Assembly: GCA_047626725.1 (NCBI GenBank)
Contig: JBLHSG010000003.1
Location: 88,812-152,811, forward strand
Source of the DNA: Ascidiaceihabitans sp034111945
Lineage (GTDB): Bacteria; Pseudomonadota; Alphaproteobacteria; Rhodobacterales; Rhodobacteraceae
Reading direction: 5' to 3'
DNA: 64,000 nucleotides
Positions 52,226 to 60,172 of the stretch are shown piece after piece. The position numbers and the translations under genes were made by a program. The notes under the pieces were generated by a model. The model was given only the letters and a program-made list of their open reading frames with translations. It made no database searches and had not been told where the DNA came from. How positions within the stretch are numbered: the first letter of the stretch is position 1; every line of letters begins with the position of its first letter.

Positions 52226-53242
52226 TTAAAAGGCGTCTTCAAACTTTTTCGCCAGATCTTCGATGTTGTCCGGTGGCCAGTCCTCAACGTCCATGCCGAG
52301 GTGCAGACCCATGCCTGACAACACTTCTTTGATCTCGTTCAAAGATTTGCGGCCAAAGTTCGGTGTGCGCAGCATTTCGGCTTCGGTTTTTTGGATCAAA
52401 TCGCCGATATAAACGATGTTGTCGTTCTTCAGGCAGTTTGCCGAACGAACAGACAATTCCAACTCGTCCACTTTCTTGAGAAGCAGCGGGTTGAATTCCA
52501 AACCATCGTCTTCGTCCGCGCGGGACGCAGATTCTGGTTCATCAAAGTTCACGAAGATACCCAGTTGGTCCTGCAAGATACGTGCCGCAAATGCGACCGC
52601 ATCGTCTGGCGTGATGGAACCATCTGTTTCGATTTTCATCGTCAGTTTATCATAGTCCAGAACCTGACCTTCGCGCGTTGGCTGAACGTCATAAGAGACC
52701 TTCTTAACCGGCGAATAGATCGCATCGATCGGGATCAAGCCGATTGGCGCGTCTTCAGGTTTGTTCTTTTCAGCAGAGACATAGCCTTTGCCCGTGTTGA
52801 CGGTCAGCTCCATGTACAAATCAGCGCCATCGTCGAGATGGCAGATGATGTGGTCACGGTTCAGAACGTCGATGCCGTTGGATTCAGAAATGTCACCAGC
52901 AGTCACAACGCCTGGGCCTTTTGCAGAAATCGACAGGCGCTTTGGCCCTTCGACTTCCATGCGCAGTGATACGCCTTTGAGGTTCAAAACGATGTCAGTG
53001 ACGTCTTCGCGCACACCGGCAACTGACGAAAATTCGTGCAGCACGTTGTCGATTTGTACGGATGTGATCGCGGCACCTTGCAACGATGACATCAGAACGC
53101 GACGCAGCGCGTTGCCCATTGTCAAACCAAAACCACGTTCCAGTGGTTCTGCAACAACGGTTGCTTGACGTGCTGGGTCATTGCCCGGCTTAACGTCTAA
53201 TTGTGTTGGCTTGATTAACTCAGCCCAATTCTTGTGGATCAT
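52226..53242 (-). CDS. rpoA: DNA-directed RNA polymerase subunit alpha
   Basis: A 338-residue subunit. The N-terminal assembly domain has PLERGFGLTMGNALRRVLMS and the C-terminal domain SVRSANCLKNDNIVYIGDL and TPNFGRKSLNEIKEVLSGMG, which binds UP elements and activators. The ATG at 53242 has GGAGGG upstream; the frame starts four codons earlier. Confidence 0.98.
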   Translation of the reverse strand: MIHKNWAELIKPTQLDVKPGNDPARQATVVAEPLERGFGLTMGNALRRVLMSSLQGAAITSVQIDNVLHEFSSVAGVREDVTDIVLNLKGVSLRMEVEGPKRLSISAKGPGVVTAGDISESNGIDVLNRDHIICHLDDGADLYMELTVNTGKGYVSAEKNKPEDAPIGLIPIDAIYSPVKKVSYDVQPTREGQVLDYDKLTMKIETDGSITPDDAVAFAARILQDQLGIFVNFDEPESASRADEDDGLEFNPLLLKKVDELELSVRSANCLKNDNIVYIGDLIQKTEAEMLRTPNFGRKSLNEIKEVLSGMGLHLGMDVEDWPPDNIEDLAKKFEDAF

Positions 53243-53314
53243 GCGTCCCTCCATTCTTGCCTCAGCCCCATGTCCTAAGAGCTAAAGCGCCCGAGGTTTC
53301 AAAAAATGCGGAAT

Positions 53315-53340
53315 GGGGCCGTGCGAAATCACGCGGCCCC
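53315..53340 (-). other. Intercistronic hairpin between rpsK and rpoA
   Basis: GGGGCCG (53315-53321) pairs with CGGCCCC (53334-53340) across 12 nt, just after the rpsK stop. No T-run. Confidence 0.45.
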
Positions 53341-53357
53341 AACCGAAGTAATAGTAT

Positions 53358-53747
53358 TTAGACGCGGCGACGCTTTGGTGGGCGGCAACCGTTGTGCGCC
53401 ATTGGTGTCACGTCACGGATCGATGTGATGTTGAACCCAACAGCGGCCAAAGCGCGCAATGCGCTTTCACGGCCAGAACCTGGACCTTGCACTTCGACTT
53501 CGAGCGTTTTCACGCCGTGGTCTTGTGCTTTTTTGCCCGCATCTTCAGCAGCCATCTGCGCCGCATAAGGCGTAGATTTACGTGAGCCTTTGAAGCCCAT
53601 CGTGCCGGCCGAAGACCATGCAATTGCGTTGCCTTGAACGTCTGAGATCAAGATTTTTGTGTTGTTGAAAGAAGAGTTCACATGCGCCACACCAGCGGCG
53701 ATGTTCTTACGCTCTTTTTTCTTTGCGCGTACTTTTTCGCGTGCCAT
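53358..53747 (-). CDS. rpsK: 30S ribosomal protein S11
   Basis: A 129-residue platform protein with GVAHVNSSFNNTKILISDVQ, SSAGTMGFKGSRKSTPYAAQ and the C-terminal PMAHNGCRPPKRRRV. GGGAGG lies before the ATG. It follows rpsM by 15 bp. Confidence 0.98.
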   Translation of the reverse strand: MAREKVRAKKKERKNIAAGVAHVNSSFNNTKILISDVQGNAIAWSSAGTMGFKGSRKSTPYAAQMAAEDAGKKAQDHGVKTLEVEVQGPGSGRESALRALAAVGFNITSIRDVTPMAHNGCRPPKRRRV

Positions 53748-53762
53748 CGATCAGAGCCTCCC

Positions 53763-54131
53763 TTATTTCTTCTTACCAGCAATGGCCTTAGCGGGACCTT
53801 TGCGAGTACGAGCGTTAGTGTGCGTGCGCTGACCACGGACAGGCAAGTTACGACGGTGACGCAAGCCACGGTAGCAACCCAAATCCATCAGGCGTTTGAT
53901 GTTCATCTGCGTGTCACGACGAAGGTCACCTTCAACGGTGAAGTTTTCGTCGATGTGCTCGCGAACTTTGAGAACTTCGGCGTCGGACAATTCGTTAACG
54001 CGACGTGTCGCGTCAATGCCAACTGCTTCGCAAATCGCTTGCGCTGAAGTTGTGCCGATACCGGTGATATATGTGAGGGCGATTGGAACCCGCTTTGCAG
54101 TCGGGATGTTTACGCCGGCAATACGTGCCAC
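53763..54131 (-). CDS. rpsM: 30S ribosomal protein S13
   Basis: A 122-residue protein starting at GTG 54131 (VARIAGVNIPTAKRVPIALT), with AAGGA about ten bases before. The standard length supports this start; the frame is open to 54200 but that part is the hairpin leader. The C-terminal tail RGQRTHTNARTRKGPAKAIA contacts tRNA in the P site. It is the first gene of the alpha operon. Confidence 0.96.
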   Translation of the reverse strand: MARIAGVNIPTAKRVPIALTYITGIGTTSAQAICEAVGIDATRRVNELSDAEVLKVREHIDENFTVEGDLRRDTQMNIKRLMDLGCYRGLRHRRNLPVRGQRTHTNARTRKGPAKAIAGKKK

Positions 54132-54446
54132 GTGTGCAATTCCTTTTCGTTGCGAGCCCGTAGTTCCGGGCCCTTTTTTCACAACGTAAGCCCGAGGCAA
54201 TTAAGCATTCGGGCCGCAGCTGATCAGGTGATCGTGTATGAACGGTGCGACCGCACATACATATTTGATTCTCGTTAGAGATAGCGCTGAGTATTGGCTT
54301 TTGAGTAAGGCGTCAAGGGTGGCATTTACGTGACTGGATTGCCCACCCGTAAGCGCCGTTTCCAACCGTCAAAAGACGCCAATGTTCAGCGTCGAAATTG
54401 GAAAAACATCAGGCACCGCGAAACATCGCAGCACCCCTGATCAGTT
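54132..54446 (-). promoter_or_regulatory. rpsM leader and upstream gap with alternative hairpins
   Basis: This 315-bp gap between adk and rpsM has no gene. Two minus-strand hairpins stand before rpsM: GCCCGA/TCGGGC (plus 54190-54195 and 54209-54214) and GGCCCG/CGGGCT (plus 54155-54160 and 54167-54172). Because the arms are alike, the right arm of the first can also pair with the left arm of the second, so two mutually exclusive folds are possible. A candidate -35 TTGACG (plus 54311-54316) lies upstream, with a weak -10, TACTCA, 17 bp away. Confidence 0.4.
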
Positions 54447-55088
54447 TCAATCCATGACCTTGGCGATGTCAGCGCGCACAGTTTCGATATCACCCAAGCC
54501 GTCGATGCGTGTCAGCATTTCCTTGGCGTAGTAGTAGCCAATCAGCGGTGATGTCTTTTTGTAATATTCCATGAGGCGCGTTTTCAGGCTTTCCTCATTG
54601 TCGTCAGCGCGGCGTTTGAAATCTGACGCGCCGCAGTTCGAACATTTGCCATCGGCAGGTTCTGGTTTGGTGTTGTCGTTGAACACTTCACCGCATGCGC
54701 CACAGGTTGATCGGGCCGTGATGCGGGCAACCAGTGCCTCGTCATCCACTTCCATTACGATCACGGCATCAAGGCTTTCGCCCTCGGACGCCAATAGATC
54801 TGTTAACGCATCGGCCTGTGCCAATGTACGTGGAAATCCGTCAAAAATAAATCCAGAGGCTTTGACCGTGTTCAGTTGTTCTTGGATCAAACCAATCACG
54901 ATCTCGTCGGTCACCAATGCGCCGCGGGCCATCACGTCGGCCACGACCTTACCCATCTCGGTGCCACTGTCCTTGGCTGCGCGTAACATATCGCCGGTGC
55001 TAAGTTGCACCATGCCACGTGTTTCAACCAAATGACGCGCTTGCGTCCCTTTGCCAGCGCCTGGTGGCCCGAGAAGGATAATATTCAT
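54447..55088 (-). CDS. adk: Adenylate kinase
   Basis: A 213-residue kinase that converts AMP and ATP to 2 ADP: P-loop GPPGAGKGTQARHL, AMP site STGDMLRAA, and FDGFPRTLAQADAL. The LID carries four cysteines (CGAC and CSNC), so it is the zinc-binding form. It overlaps secY by ATGA, the usual order. Confidence 0.97.
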   Translation of the reverse strand: MNIILLGPPGAGKGTQARHLVETRGMVQLSTGDMLRAAKDSGTEMGKVVADVMARGALVTDEIVIGLIQEQLNTVKASGFIFDGFPRTLAQADALTDLLASEGESLDAVIVMEVDDEALVARITARSTCGACGEVFNDNTKPEPADGKCSNCGASDFKRRADDNEESLKTRLMEYYKKTSPLIGYYYAKEMLTRIDGLGDIETVRADIAKVMD

Positions 55089-56446
55089 TTACGAGCTGGG
55101 CTCCGTTTCTTACGTGTTTTGCCTTTGCCCCGCAGGTTCGATTTTTCAATCAGACCTTCGTATTGCTGGGCCAACAGATGGCTTTGGACTTGTTGAATAG
55201 TATCCATCGTCACCGAAACAACAATCAAAACCGACGTGCCACCAAAGTAAAACGGAATCGCGAACTGACCACGTAGAATTTCTGGCAGAACACAAACAGC
55301 GGCGAGATACATGGAACCAAGAACCAAAACGCGGTTCACAACATATTCCAGATACTCGGCCGTCTTTTTACCGGGGCGGATACCTGGAACAAAACCGTTC
55401 TGGTTTTTCAGATTCTCGGCGACTTCATCCGGTTTGAACGACACGTTGAACGTATAGAAGTACGCAAAAAACACGATCATCGCGACAAAGAACAGCAAGT
55501 ACAGCGGTTGGCCGGGGCCAAAGTTGGCCAGCAACCACGACATAACAGGGCTGGTTGATCCACCAGAGAACGTGCTGATCGTCACCGGCAGCAACAACAG
55601 GCTGGACGCAAAGATCGCAGGGATAACACCGGCCGGGTTAACTTTGATCGGCAAGTGCGATGAACCGCCATCATAGACCTTCATGCCGACTTGACGACGC
55701 GGGTACTGGATATGCAGTTTTCGCAGCGCCCTTTCCATAAAGACAACAAAGGCAATGGTCGCAATCACCATCACGATCACCGCAACGACAACCCCAACAG
55801 GGATGGCACCGGAACGACCAGAGATAAAGAATTGAGCGATTGCAGCAGGAACTTCGGCGATGATGCCCACGAAAATAATCAGGGAAATGCCGTTGCCGAT
55901 GCCGCGTGCGGTGATCTGTTCACCCAGCCACATCAGGAACATCGTACCACCCACAAGGGTCACAAGGCATGACATGCGGAAGTAAAAGCCCGCTTCGGTC
56001 ACCAAATCGCCGGATTCCAACGACACGGCAAGCCCGTAAGCCTGCACCGTGGCAAGCGCCACCGTACCATAGCGCGTGTATTGGTTAATCTTGCGTTGAC
56101 CCTGTGCGCCTTCTTTCTTGAGTTGCTCAAGCGCGGGCACCATCGACGTCATCAACTGAACGATAATCGAGGCCGAAATATACGGCATGATCCCAAGGGC
56201 AAAGATACCCATGCGACCCAGCGCGCCACCGGTAAACATGGACACCATGCCGCCGATACCTTGGCCTGCACCTTCCATAAATTCGCGCAACGCAGCACCG
56301 TCGATGCCCGGCACTGGAATAAACGTACCCAAGCGGTAAACGATCAGCAAACCTAGCGTGAACAACACGCGATTGCGCAAATCGGTCGCTTTACCAAGGC
56401 TAGCCCAAGTGGTGTTGGCGGCCATATTTTCGACGGCAGATACCAT
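55085..56446 (-). CDS. secY: Protein translocase subunit SecY
   Basis: A 453-residue, ten-helix channel protein: FIPVPGIDGAALREFMEG after helix 1, GIMPYISASIIVQLMTSMVP, and EVAENLKNQNGFVPGIRPGK with the cytoplasmic loop that contacts ribosome and SecA. It is followed by adk with a 4-bp overlap and preceded by an attenuator-like hairpin. Confidence 0.97.
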   Translation of the reverse strand: MVSAVENMAANTTWASLGKATDLRNRVLFTLGLLIVYRLGTFIPVPGIDGAALREFMEGAGQGIGGMVSMFTGGALGRMGIFALGIMPYISASIIVQLMTSMVPALEQLKKEGAQGQRKINQYTRYGTVALATVQAYGLAVSLESGDLVTEAGFYFRMSCLVTLVGGTMFLMWLGEQITARGIGNGISLIIFVGIIAEVPAAIAQFFISGRSGAIPVGVVVAVIVMVIATIAFVVFMERALRKLHIQYPRRQVGMKVYDGGSSHLPIKVNPAGVIPAIFASSLLLLPVTISTFSGGSTSPVMSWLLANFGPGQPLYLLFFVAMIVFFAYFYTFNVSFKPDEVAENLKNQNGFVPGIRPGKKTAEYLEYVVNRVLVLGSMYLAAVCVLPEILRGQFAIPFYFGGTSVLIVVSVTMDTIQQVQSHLLAQQYEGLIEKSNLRGKGKTRKKRSPARK

Positions 56447-56466
56447 AAGGTGGCTCTTTCTATATC

Positions 56467-56506
56467 AAAAACGCCGCCCTCACCGATTTTCCGGGGGGCG
56501 GCGTTT
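56467..56506 (-). terminator. Terminator-like hairpin in the rplO-secY gap
   Basis: AAACGCCGCCC (56469-56479) and GGGCGGCGTTT (56496-56506) give an 11-bp stem with a 16-nt loop, and on the minus strand it is followed by a run of T ending at 56467. It stands only 21 bp before secY, so it would work as an attenuator of secY-adk. Confidence 0.7.
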
Positions 56507-56522
56507 GGAAAACTCTTAAGAC

Positions 56523-56551
56523 TATGTAGGCGGCTTGCGCGCGCCTCACAA
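56523..56551 (-). promoter_or_regulatory. Candidate secY promoter
   Basis: On the minus strand TTGTGA (plus 56546-56551), a 17-bp spacer and TACATA (plus 56523-56528) precede the attenuator-like hairpin. Confidence 0.4.
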
Positions 56552-56565
56552 GTCCGAAGGCTCAG

Positions 56566-57042
56566 TTACTCGGCCGCAACTTTGGCTGTCAGGGTCAACT
56601 TCCCGCCAGCTTTCTCGACTGCTTCGACTGCAGACTTGGATGCGCCGTGTACTTCGATCGTCAATTTGGACGTCACATCGCCTTTTGCAAGAACGCGGAT
56701 ACCGTCCAATTTGCGACGAACTGCCCCAGATGCGATCAATGCATCTTCGGTGATTGACGCTTTTGCGTCGATCTTGCCTGCGTCAACAAATTTCTGGATC
56801 AGGCCCAGATTGATGACGGCATATGCCTTGCGGTTTGGCTTGTTAAAGCCGCGCTTTGGCAGACGTTGGTACAAAGGCATTTGACCGCCTTCAAAACCTT
56901 TGATCGCAACACCCGAACGGGATTTTTGACCTTTGATACCACGGCCACCCATCTTACCGGTGCCGGAACCTGGACCACGGCCAACGCGTTTGCGTGGTTT
57001 GGTGGCACCTGGGTTGTCACGTAGTTCATTTAGCTTAAACAT
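56566..57042 (-). CDS. rplO: 50S ribosomal protein L15
   Basis: A 158-residue protein: MFKLNELRDNPGATKPRKRV, the Gly-rich GPGSGTGKMGGRGIKGQKSR, and GGQMPLYQRLPKRGFNKPN. L15 is an early assembly protein of the large subunit. The ATG at 57042 has AGGAG upstream. It is separated from rpmD, its normal neighbour, by the haemoglobin island. Confidence 0.97.
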   Translation of the reverse strand: MFKLNELRDNPGATKPRKRVGRGPGSGTGKMGGRGIKGQKSRSGVAIKGFEGGQMPLYQRLPKRGFNKPNRKAYAVINLGLIQKFVDAGKIDAKASITEDALIASGAVRRKLDGIRVLAKGDVTSKLTIEVHGASKSAVEAVEKAGGKLTLTAKVAAE

Positions 57043-57137
57043 TTTGCTTCTCCTATCGCCGGATATGTCCCTCGAAGCAAATGGGACAACCACGGCATGT
57101 TTGGTTTTCGAGTCACCTGTTGTGTGACCACTTGGCG

Positions 57138-57166
57138 CGTATAGACGGGGTTGCTGGCTGGATCAA
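57138..57166 (-). promoter_or_regulatory. Candidate promoter for rplO-secY-adk
   Basis: On the minus strand TTGATC (plus 57161-57166), 17 bp and TATACG (plus 57138-57143) lie about 95 bp before rplO. The same -10 and spacing occur before rpmC, the other restart point. Confidence 0.55.
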
Positions 57167-57215
57167 GGGGCCGCGCGCAACCGACCATCAGTGTTTTTAC
57201 GTGCGCATGCGATGC

Positions 57216-57641
57216 TTAGGCGATCAATTGCATCAGCTTGGTCTTTTGCCGGGTCAAATCGGCAATGCTGTATGCATCTAATGTGGCCAAGAATGCCTCC
57301 TGCGCCTCTAGCAACGGGTTTCGCAAACCGCATGCCGGCAGGATTCGACATGATTTATTGTCGCCAAAACACTCTGCGACCGGCGTATCTTTTTTGATCT
57401 TACGCAAAACACCACCAACAAAGATGTCTTCGGGTTCCATCGCAAGGCTAAGTCCACCCGCGCGGCCCCGTTTTGAAATAACCCACCCCTGCTGAACCAA
57501 CGTCGTTGCGATTTTGGCCACGTGGTTTTCGGAGATGTCAAAAATCTCGGAAATCTGCCTGACAGACACCATTTCAGGCCGTCTAACCGACAGAACCATG
57601 AGGACACGCAAGGCGTAGTCTGAAAACTTATCAAGCTGCAT
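57216..57641 (-). CDS. Rrf2-family regulator, NsrR-like
   Basis: A 141-residue winged-helix regulator: MQLDKFSDYALRVLMVLSVR, then ISEIFDISENHVAKIATTL and GRAGGLSLA. Cys91, Cys98 and Cys104 (CFGDNKSCRILPAC) have the place and spacing of the Fe-S ligands of NsrR, the nitric-oxide sensor. It is divergent from the small membrane protein and haemoglobin genes and probably represses them until NO destroys its cluster. Confidence 0.88.
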   Translation of the reverse strand: MQLDKFSDYALRVLMVLSVRRPEMVSVRQISEIFDISENHVAKIATTLVQQGWVISKRGRAGGLSLAMEPEDIFVGGVLRKIKKDTPVAECFGDNKSCRILPACGLRNPLLEAQEAFLATLDAYSIADLTRQKTKLMQLIA

Positions 57642-57716
57642 TTATATTTAGTATTTGAAGTTCGCATTATATGCAACTACATATTCCGTATCTGAAATAC
57701 CGATTTGGAGAATCGC
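57642..57716. promoter_or_regulatory. Divergent control region of the NsrR-like / haemoglobin island
   Basis: AT-rich 75-bp gap between the Rrf2 gene and the divergent operon. GCATTATATGC is a palindrome (GCAT, 3 bp, ATGC) near 57664-57674, and AT-rich half-sites flank it, which suits an NsrR-type operator. No experiment supports the site. Confidence 0.45.
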
Positions 57717-57875
57717 ATGAAACTGTTGGCAGACATCCTCTTTTGGCCGGGCAACGCCGTGCTCCGGAAATTTGGTGTTGATCCGAATGGCGACGCAGGG
57801 CTTTTGCGCTGGATGCTCAATTCCATCATCTACCTGGTCATTTGCCTGATCATTCTATGGAATGTTGTTCTGTAA
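57717..57875 (+). CDS. Small membrane protein (52 aa) before the haemoglobin gene
   Basis: A 52-residue frame starting MKLLADILFWPGNAVLRKFG, with one membrane segment at the end (IIYLVICLIILWNVV). TTGGAG lies before the ATG. Its stop overlaps the haemoglobin start as TAATG, so the two are translationally coupled. No known family comes to mind; the conserved-looking FWPGN start and the coupling argue that it is real and works with the globin, perhaps as a membrane partner. Confidence 0.7.
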   Translation: MKLLADILFWPGNAVLRKFGVDPNGDAGLLRWMLNSIIYLVICLIILWNVVL

Positions 57876-58279
57876 TGTTGGCTACGAAAACCCACAGCAT
57901 CACACCCAATGACATTACCGTGGTTGTCACAGAATTTTATCGCCGCGCGCGGGTTCATCCAGTTTTGGGTTCGGTTTTTCAAAAACACGTATCGGATTGG
58001 GTCAGCCACGAGGATAAGATCGGCCATTTTTGGCGTGGTGCCCTGCTGCGGGATCGCGGTTATTCGGGTAATCCAATGCAAAAACACATAGCCGCCGGAA
58101 ACGTGCAACCAGAACATTTTCCGATATGGTTAGAAGTGTTCGATGCGGTGTTGAGGGACGTTTTGCCGAAAGACAAAGCCAACCACTGGTCAACTTTGGC
58201 GCACCGCATTGGGCAAAGCCTATCGTATGGGTTGGTTTATGCCGCGAGCAAAGCCGCAGATCTGCCACCAAAGTTCTAG
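57875..58279 (+). CDS. Group 3 truncated haemoglobin
   Basis: A 134-residue globin of the group 3 (Ctb) type: FYRRARVHPVLGSVF, then HFWRGALLRDRGYSGNPMQK with proximal His71, and HFPIWLEVFDAVLRD. Group 3 globins bind O2 and NO and are linked to nitrosative stress. The ATG at 57875 overlaps the stop of the 52-residue gene. With the NsrR-like regulator it forms a NO-response module inside the spc ribosomal operon. Confidence 0.9.
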   Translation: MLATKTHSITPNDITVVVTEFYRRARVHPVLGSVFQKHVSDWVSHEDKIGHFWRGALLRDRGYSGNPMQKHIAAGNVQPEHFPIWLEVFDAVLRDVLPKDKANHWSTLAHRIGQSLSYGLVYAASKAADLPPKF

Positions 58280-58321
58280 CGCCCCAAAATCTTGGGCACC
58301 AAAATCCGGACCAAAACGTAA

Positions 58322-58349
58322 AAAACCCGATCATTTCTGACCGGGTTTT
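58322..58349 (-). terminator. Terminator between rpmD and the haemoglobin gene
   Basis: AAAACCCG (58322-58329) and CGGGTTTT (58342-58349) form the stem, with TCA/TGA able to extend it inside the loop. On the minus strand six T follow, on the plus strand four, so it can end transcription from both sides. It ends the first part of the spc operon after rpmD. Confidence 0.8.
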
Positions 58350-58372
58350 CAGCACAAACTCGTTAGCTGAGT

Positions 58373-58561
58373 TTAGCCTTTTTCTTCGATGATCTCTACC
58401 ATGTGAGAAATCGAGCGCACCATGCCGCGTACGGAAGGTGTGTCTTCCAATTCGCGGGTTTTATGCATTTTGTTCAAGCCGAGGCCGATCAATGTTGCGC
58501 GCTGTTTTGCAGGGCGGCGGATCGGGGAACCGATTTGTTTGATGACGATTGTTTTAGACAT
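58373..58561 (-). CDS. rpmD: 50S ribosomal protein L30
   Basis: A 62-residue protein, MSKTIVIKQIGSPIRRPAKQ then LGLNKMHKTRELEDTPSVRG, the usual L30 length and sequence. AAGGA precedes the ATG. It follows rpsE by 11 bp and is the last gene before a terminator. Confidence 0.97.
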   Translation of the reverse strand: MSKTIVIKQIGSPIRRPAKQRATLIGLGLNKMHKTRELEDTPSVRGMVRSISHMVEIIEEKG

Positions 58562-58572
58562 GATGCCAATCC

Positions 58573-59154
58573 TTATGCGTCTGCTGATTCAGCAGGTGCT
58601 TCAGCCGCTGGCGCGTCGTCACGCTTTGGCAGAATGTCAGCTACTTTTTTGCCACGACGTTGGGCTACGGAACGAGGCGATGCCTCTTTGCGCAGGCCGT
58701 CGATTGTGGCGCGGATCATGTTGTACGGGTTTTGCGAACCGATGGATTTGGACACAACGTCCTTAACACCCAACATTTCGAAAACAGCACGCATCGGACC
58801 ACCAGCAATAATGCCGGTACCTTCAGGTGCAGAGCGCATAACGACTTTACCGGCGCCGTGGCGACCTTCCATGTCATGGTGCAGCGTGCGACCTTCGCGC
58901 AATTGCACGCGGATCATTTGACGCTTGGCTTGCTCTGTGGCTTTGCGGATCGCCTCAGGAACTTCTTTAGCTTTACCTTTGCCGAAGCCGACGCGACCTT
59001 TTTGGTCACCTACAACTACGAGGGCGGCGAAACCAAAGCGCTTACCACCTTTTACGGTTTTCGATACGCGGTTAATCGCGACCAGGCGGTCGGAAAATTC
59101 CGGTGTTTCCTCACGATCACGGCGTGGGCCGCGACGGTTTTCACGTTCTGCCAT
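58573..59154 (-). CDS. rpsE: 30S ribosomal protein S5
   Basis: A 193-residue protein with LVAINRVSKTVKGGKRFGFA, VGFGKGKAKEVPEAIRKA and SIGSQNPYNMIRATIDGL. S5 works in decoding accuracy. The ATG at 59154 has AAGGA upstream; the frame starts 15 codons earlier. The Ala-rich tail (APAAEAPAESADA) is variable. Confidence 0.97.
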   Translation of the reverse strand: MAERENRRGPRRDREETPEFSDRLVAINRVSKTVKGGKRFGFAALVVVGDQKGRVGFGKGKAKEVPEAIRKATEQAKRQMIRVQLREGRTLHHDMEGRHGAGKVVMRSAPEGTGIIAGGPMRAVFEMLGVKDVVSKSIGSQNPYNMIRATIDGLRKEASPRSVAQRRGKKVADILPKRDDAPAAEAPAESADA

Positions 59155-59229
59155 TGAGAACATCCTTTTACATTGGTGGCTTGCGCCAAATAACTTCAAT
59201 CCTAGTGAGCAAATGCCCCCGGATCATCG

Positions 59230-59249
59230 GGGCAGCGCGAACGCTGCCC
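59230..59249 (-). other. Intercistronic hairpin between rplR and rpsE
   Basis: GGGCAGCG (59230-59237) and CGCTGCCC (59242-59249) form a perfect 8-bp stem; on the minus strand the loop is TTCG. No T-run. Confidence 0.5.
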
Positions 59250-59257
59250 TCAAGATT

Positions 59258-59617
59258 TTAGATCTTCAGACCGCCTTCGCGGGCCGCGTCTGCAACTGCT
59301 TTTACTTTGCCGTGGAACAGGAAACCGCCCCGATCAAAGTAAGCTTCTTCAACGCCAGCTTTCTTAGCACGCTCGGCAATTGCCGCGCCCACTTTGGCCG
59401 CTGCTTCGACGTTGTTTTTGCCAACAGAACCCAAACCTTTTTCCAATGTGGAAGCAGACGCGAGCGTCACGCCATTCACATCGTCGATCAGCTGGGCGCT
59501 GATGTTTTTGTTGGAGCGGTGAACGGACAGGCGCATGCGCCCGGCGTTTACGCGGCGAAGTTTGTTCCGAACGCGCATGCGGCGTTTGATGAACAGTGTA
59601 CGTTTGCTGTTTGCCAT
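59258..59617 (-). CDS. rplR: 50S ribosomal protein L18
   Basis: A 119-residue 5S-rRNA-binding protein: RTLFIKRRMRVRNKLRRVNA, RLSVHRSNKNISAQLIDDVN and the end GRVKAVADAAREGGL-like (KVKAVADAAREGGLKI). AAGGA precedes the ATG. It follows rplF by 11 bp. Confidence 0.97.
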   Translation of the reverse strand: MANSKRTLFIKRRMRVRNKLRRVNAGRMRLSVHRSNKNISAQLIDDVNGVTLASASTLEKGLGSVGKNNVEAAAKVGAAIAERAKKAGVEEAYFDRGGFLFHGKVKAVADAAREGGLKI

Positions 59618-59628
59618 CTGTGCGTTCC

Positions 59629-60162
59629 TTACTTCTTCTTGCCTTCTTTGCGGAAGACGAACTCACCCTTGTAACGAATACCTTTGCCTTTGTAGGGCTC
59701 TGGTTTACGCCAAGCGCGGATGTTCGCAGCGACTTGACCAACAAGTTGGTCGTCGATGCCTTCCACAATGATTACGGTCTGCTTAGGAGCTGTCACTGTG
59801 ACACCTTCGGGCGCTGTATAATCCACATCGTGGGACAGGCCGAGGTTCAAGCGCAACGTGTTGCCATTCATGGCCGCACGATAACCAACACCTTGGATTT
59901 CAAGTTCTTTTTTGAAACCGTCGGTTACGCCAGTCACCAAGTTCGCGATCATTGTGCGGCTCATGCCCCACTGCTGAAGTGCGCGCTTGGATTTGCCGCG
60001 TGGTGTGACAGATACAGTGCCGTCTTCGACCGTTAGGTTCACATCATCCGTAGCTTTGAATGAACGTGTGCCTTTTGGGCCTTTGACTTCGATTGTTTGG
60101 CCAGACACGGAGGCGGATACGCCTGCGGGAAGACCAACTGGTTTTTTACCAATACGAGACAT
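59629..60162 (-). CDS. rplF: 50S ribosomal protein L6
   Basis: A 177-residue protein: MSRIGKKPVGLPAGVSASVS at the start, NLVTGVTDGFKKELEIQGVG in the middle and RKPEPYKGKGIRYKGEFV near the end. The ATG at 60162 has AAGGAG upstream; the frame extends 15 codons further. Confidence 0.97.
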   Translation of the reverse strand: MSRIGKKPVGLPAGVSASVSGQTIEVKGPKGTRSFKATDDVNLTVEDGTVSVTPRGKSKRALQQWGMSRTMIANLVTGVTDGFKKELEIQGVGYRAAMNGNTLRLNLGLSHDVDYTAPEGVTVTAPKQTVIIVEGIDDQLVGQVAANIRAWRKPEPYKGKGIRYKGEFVFRKEGKKK

Positions 60163-60172
60163 CGATTTCTCC

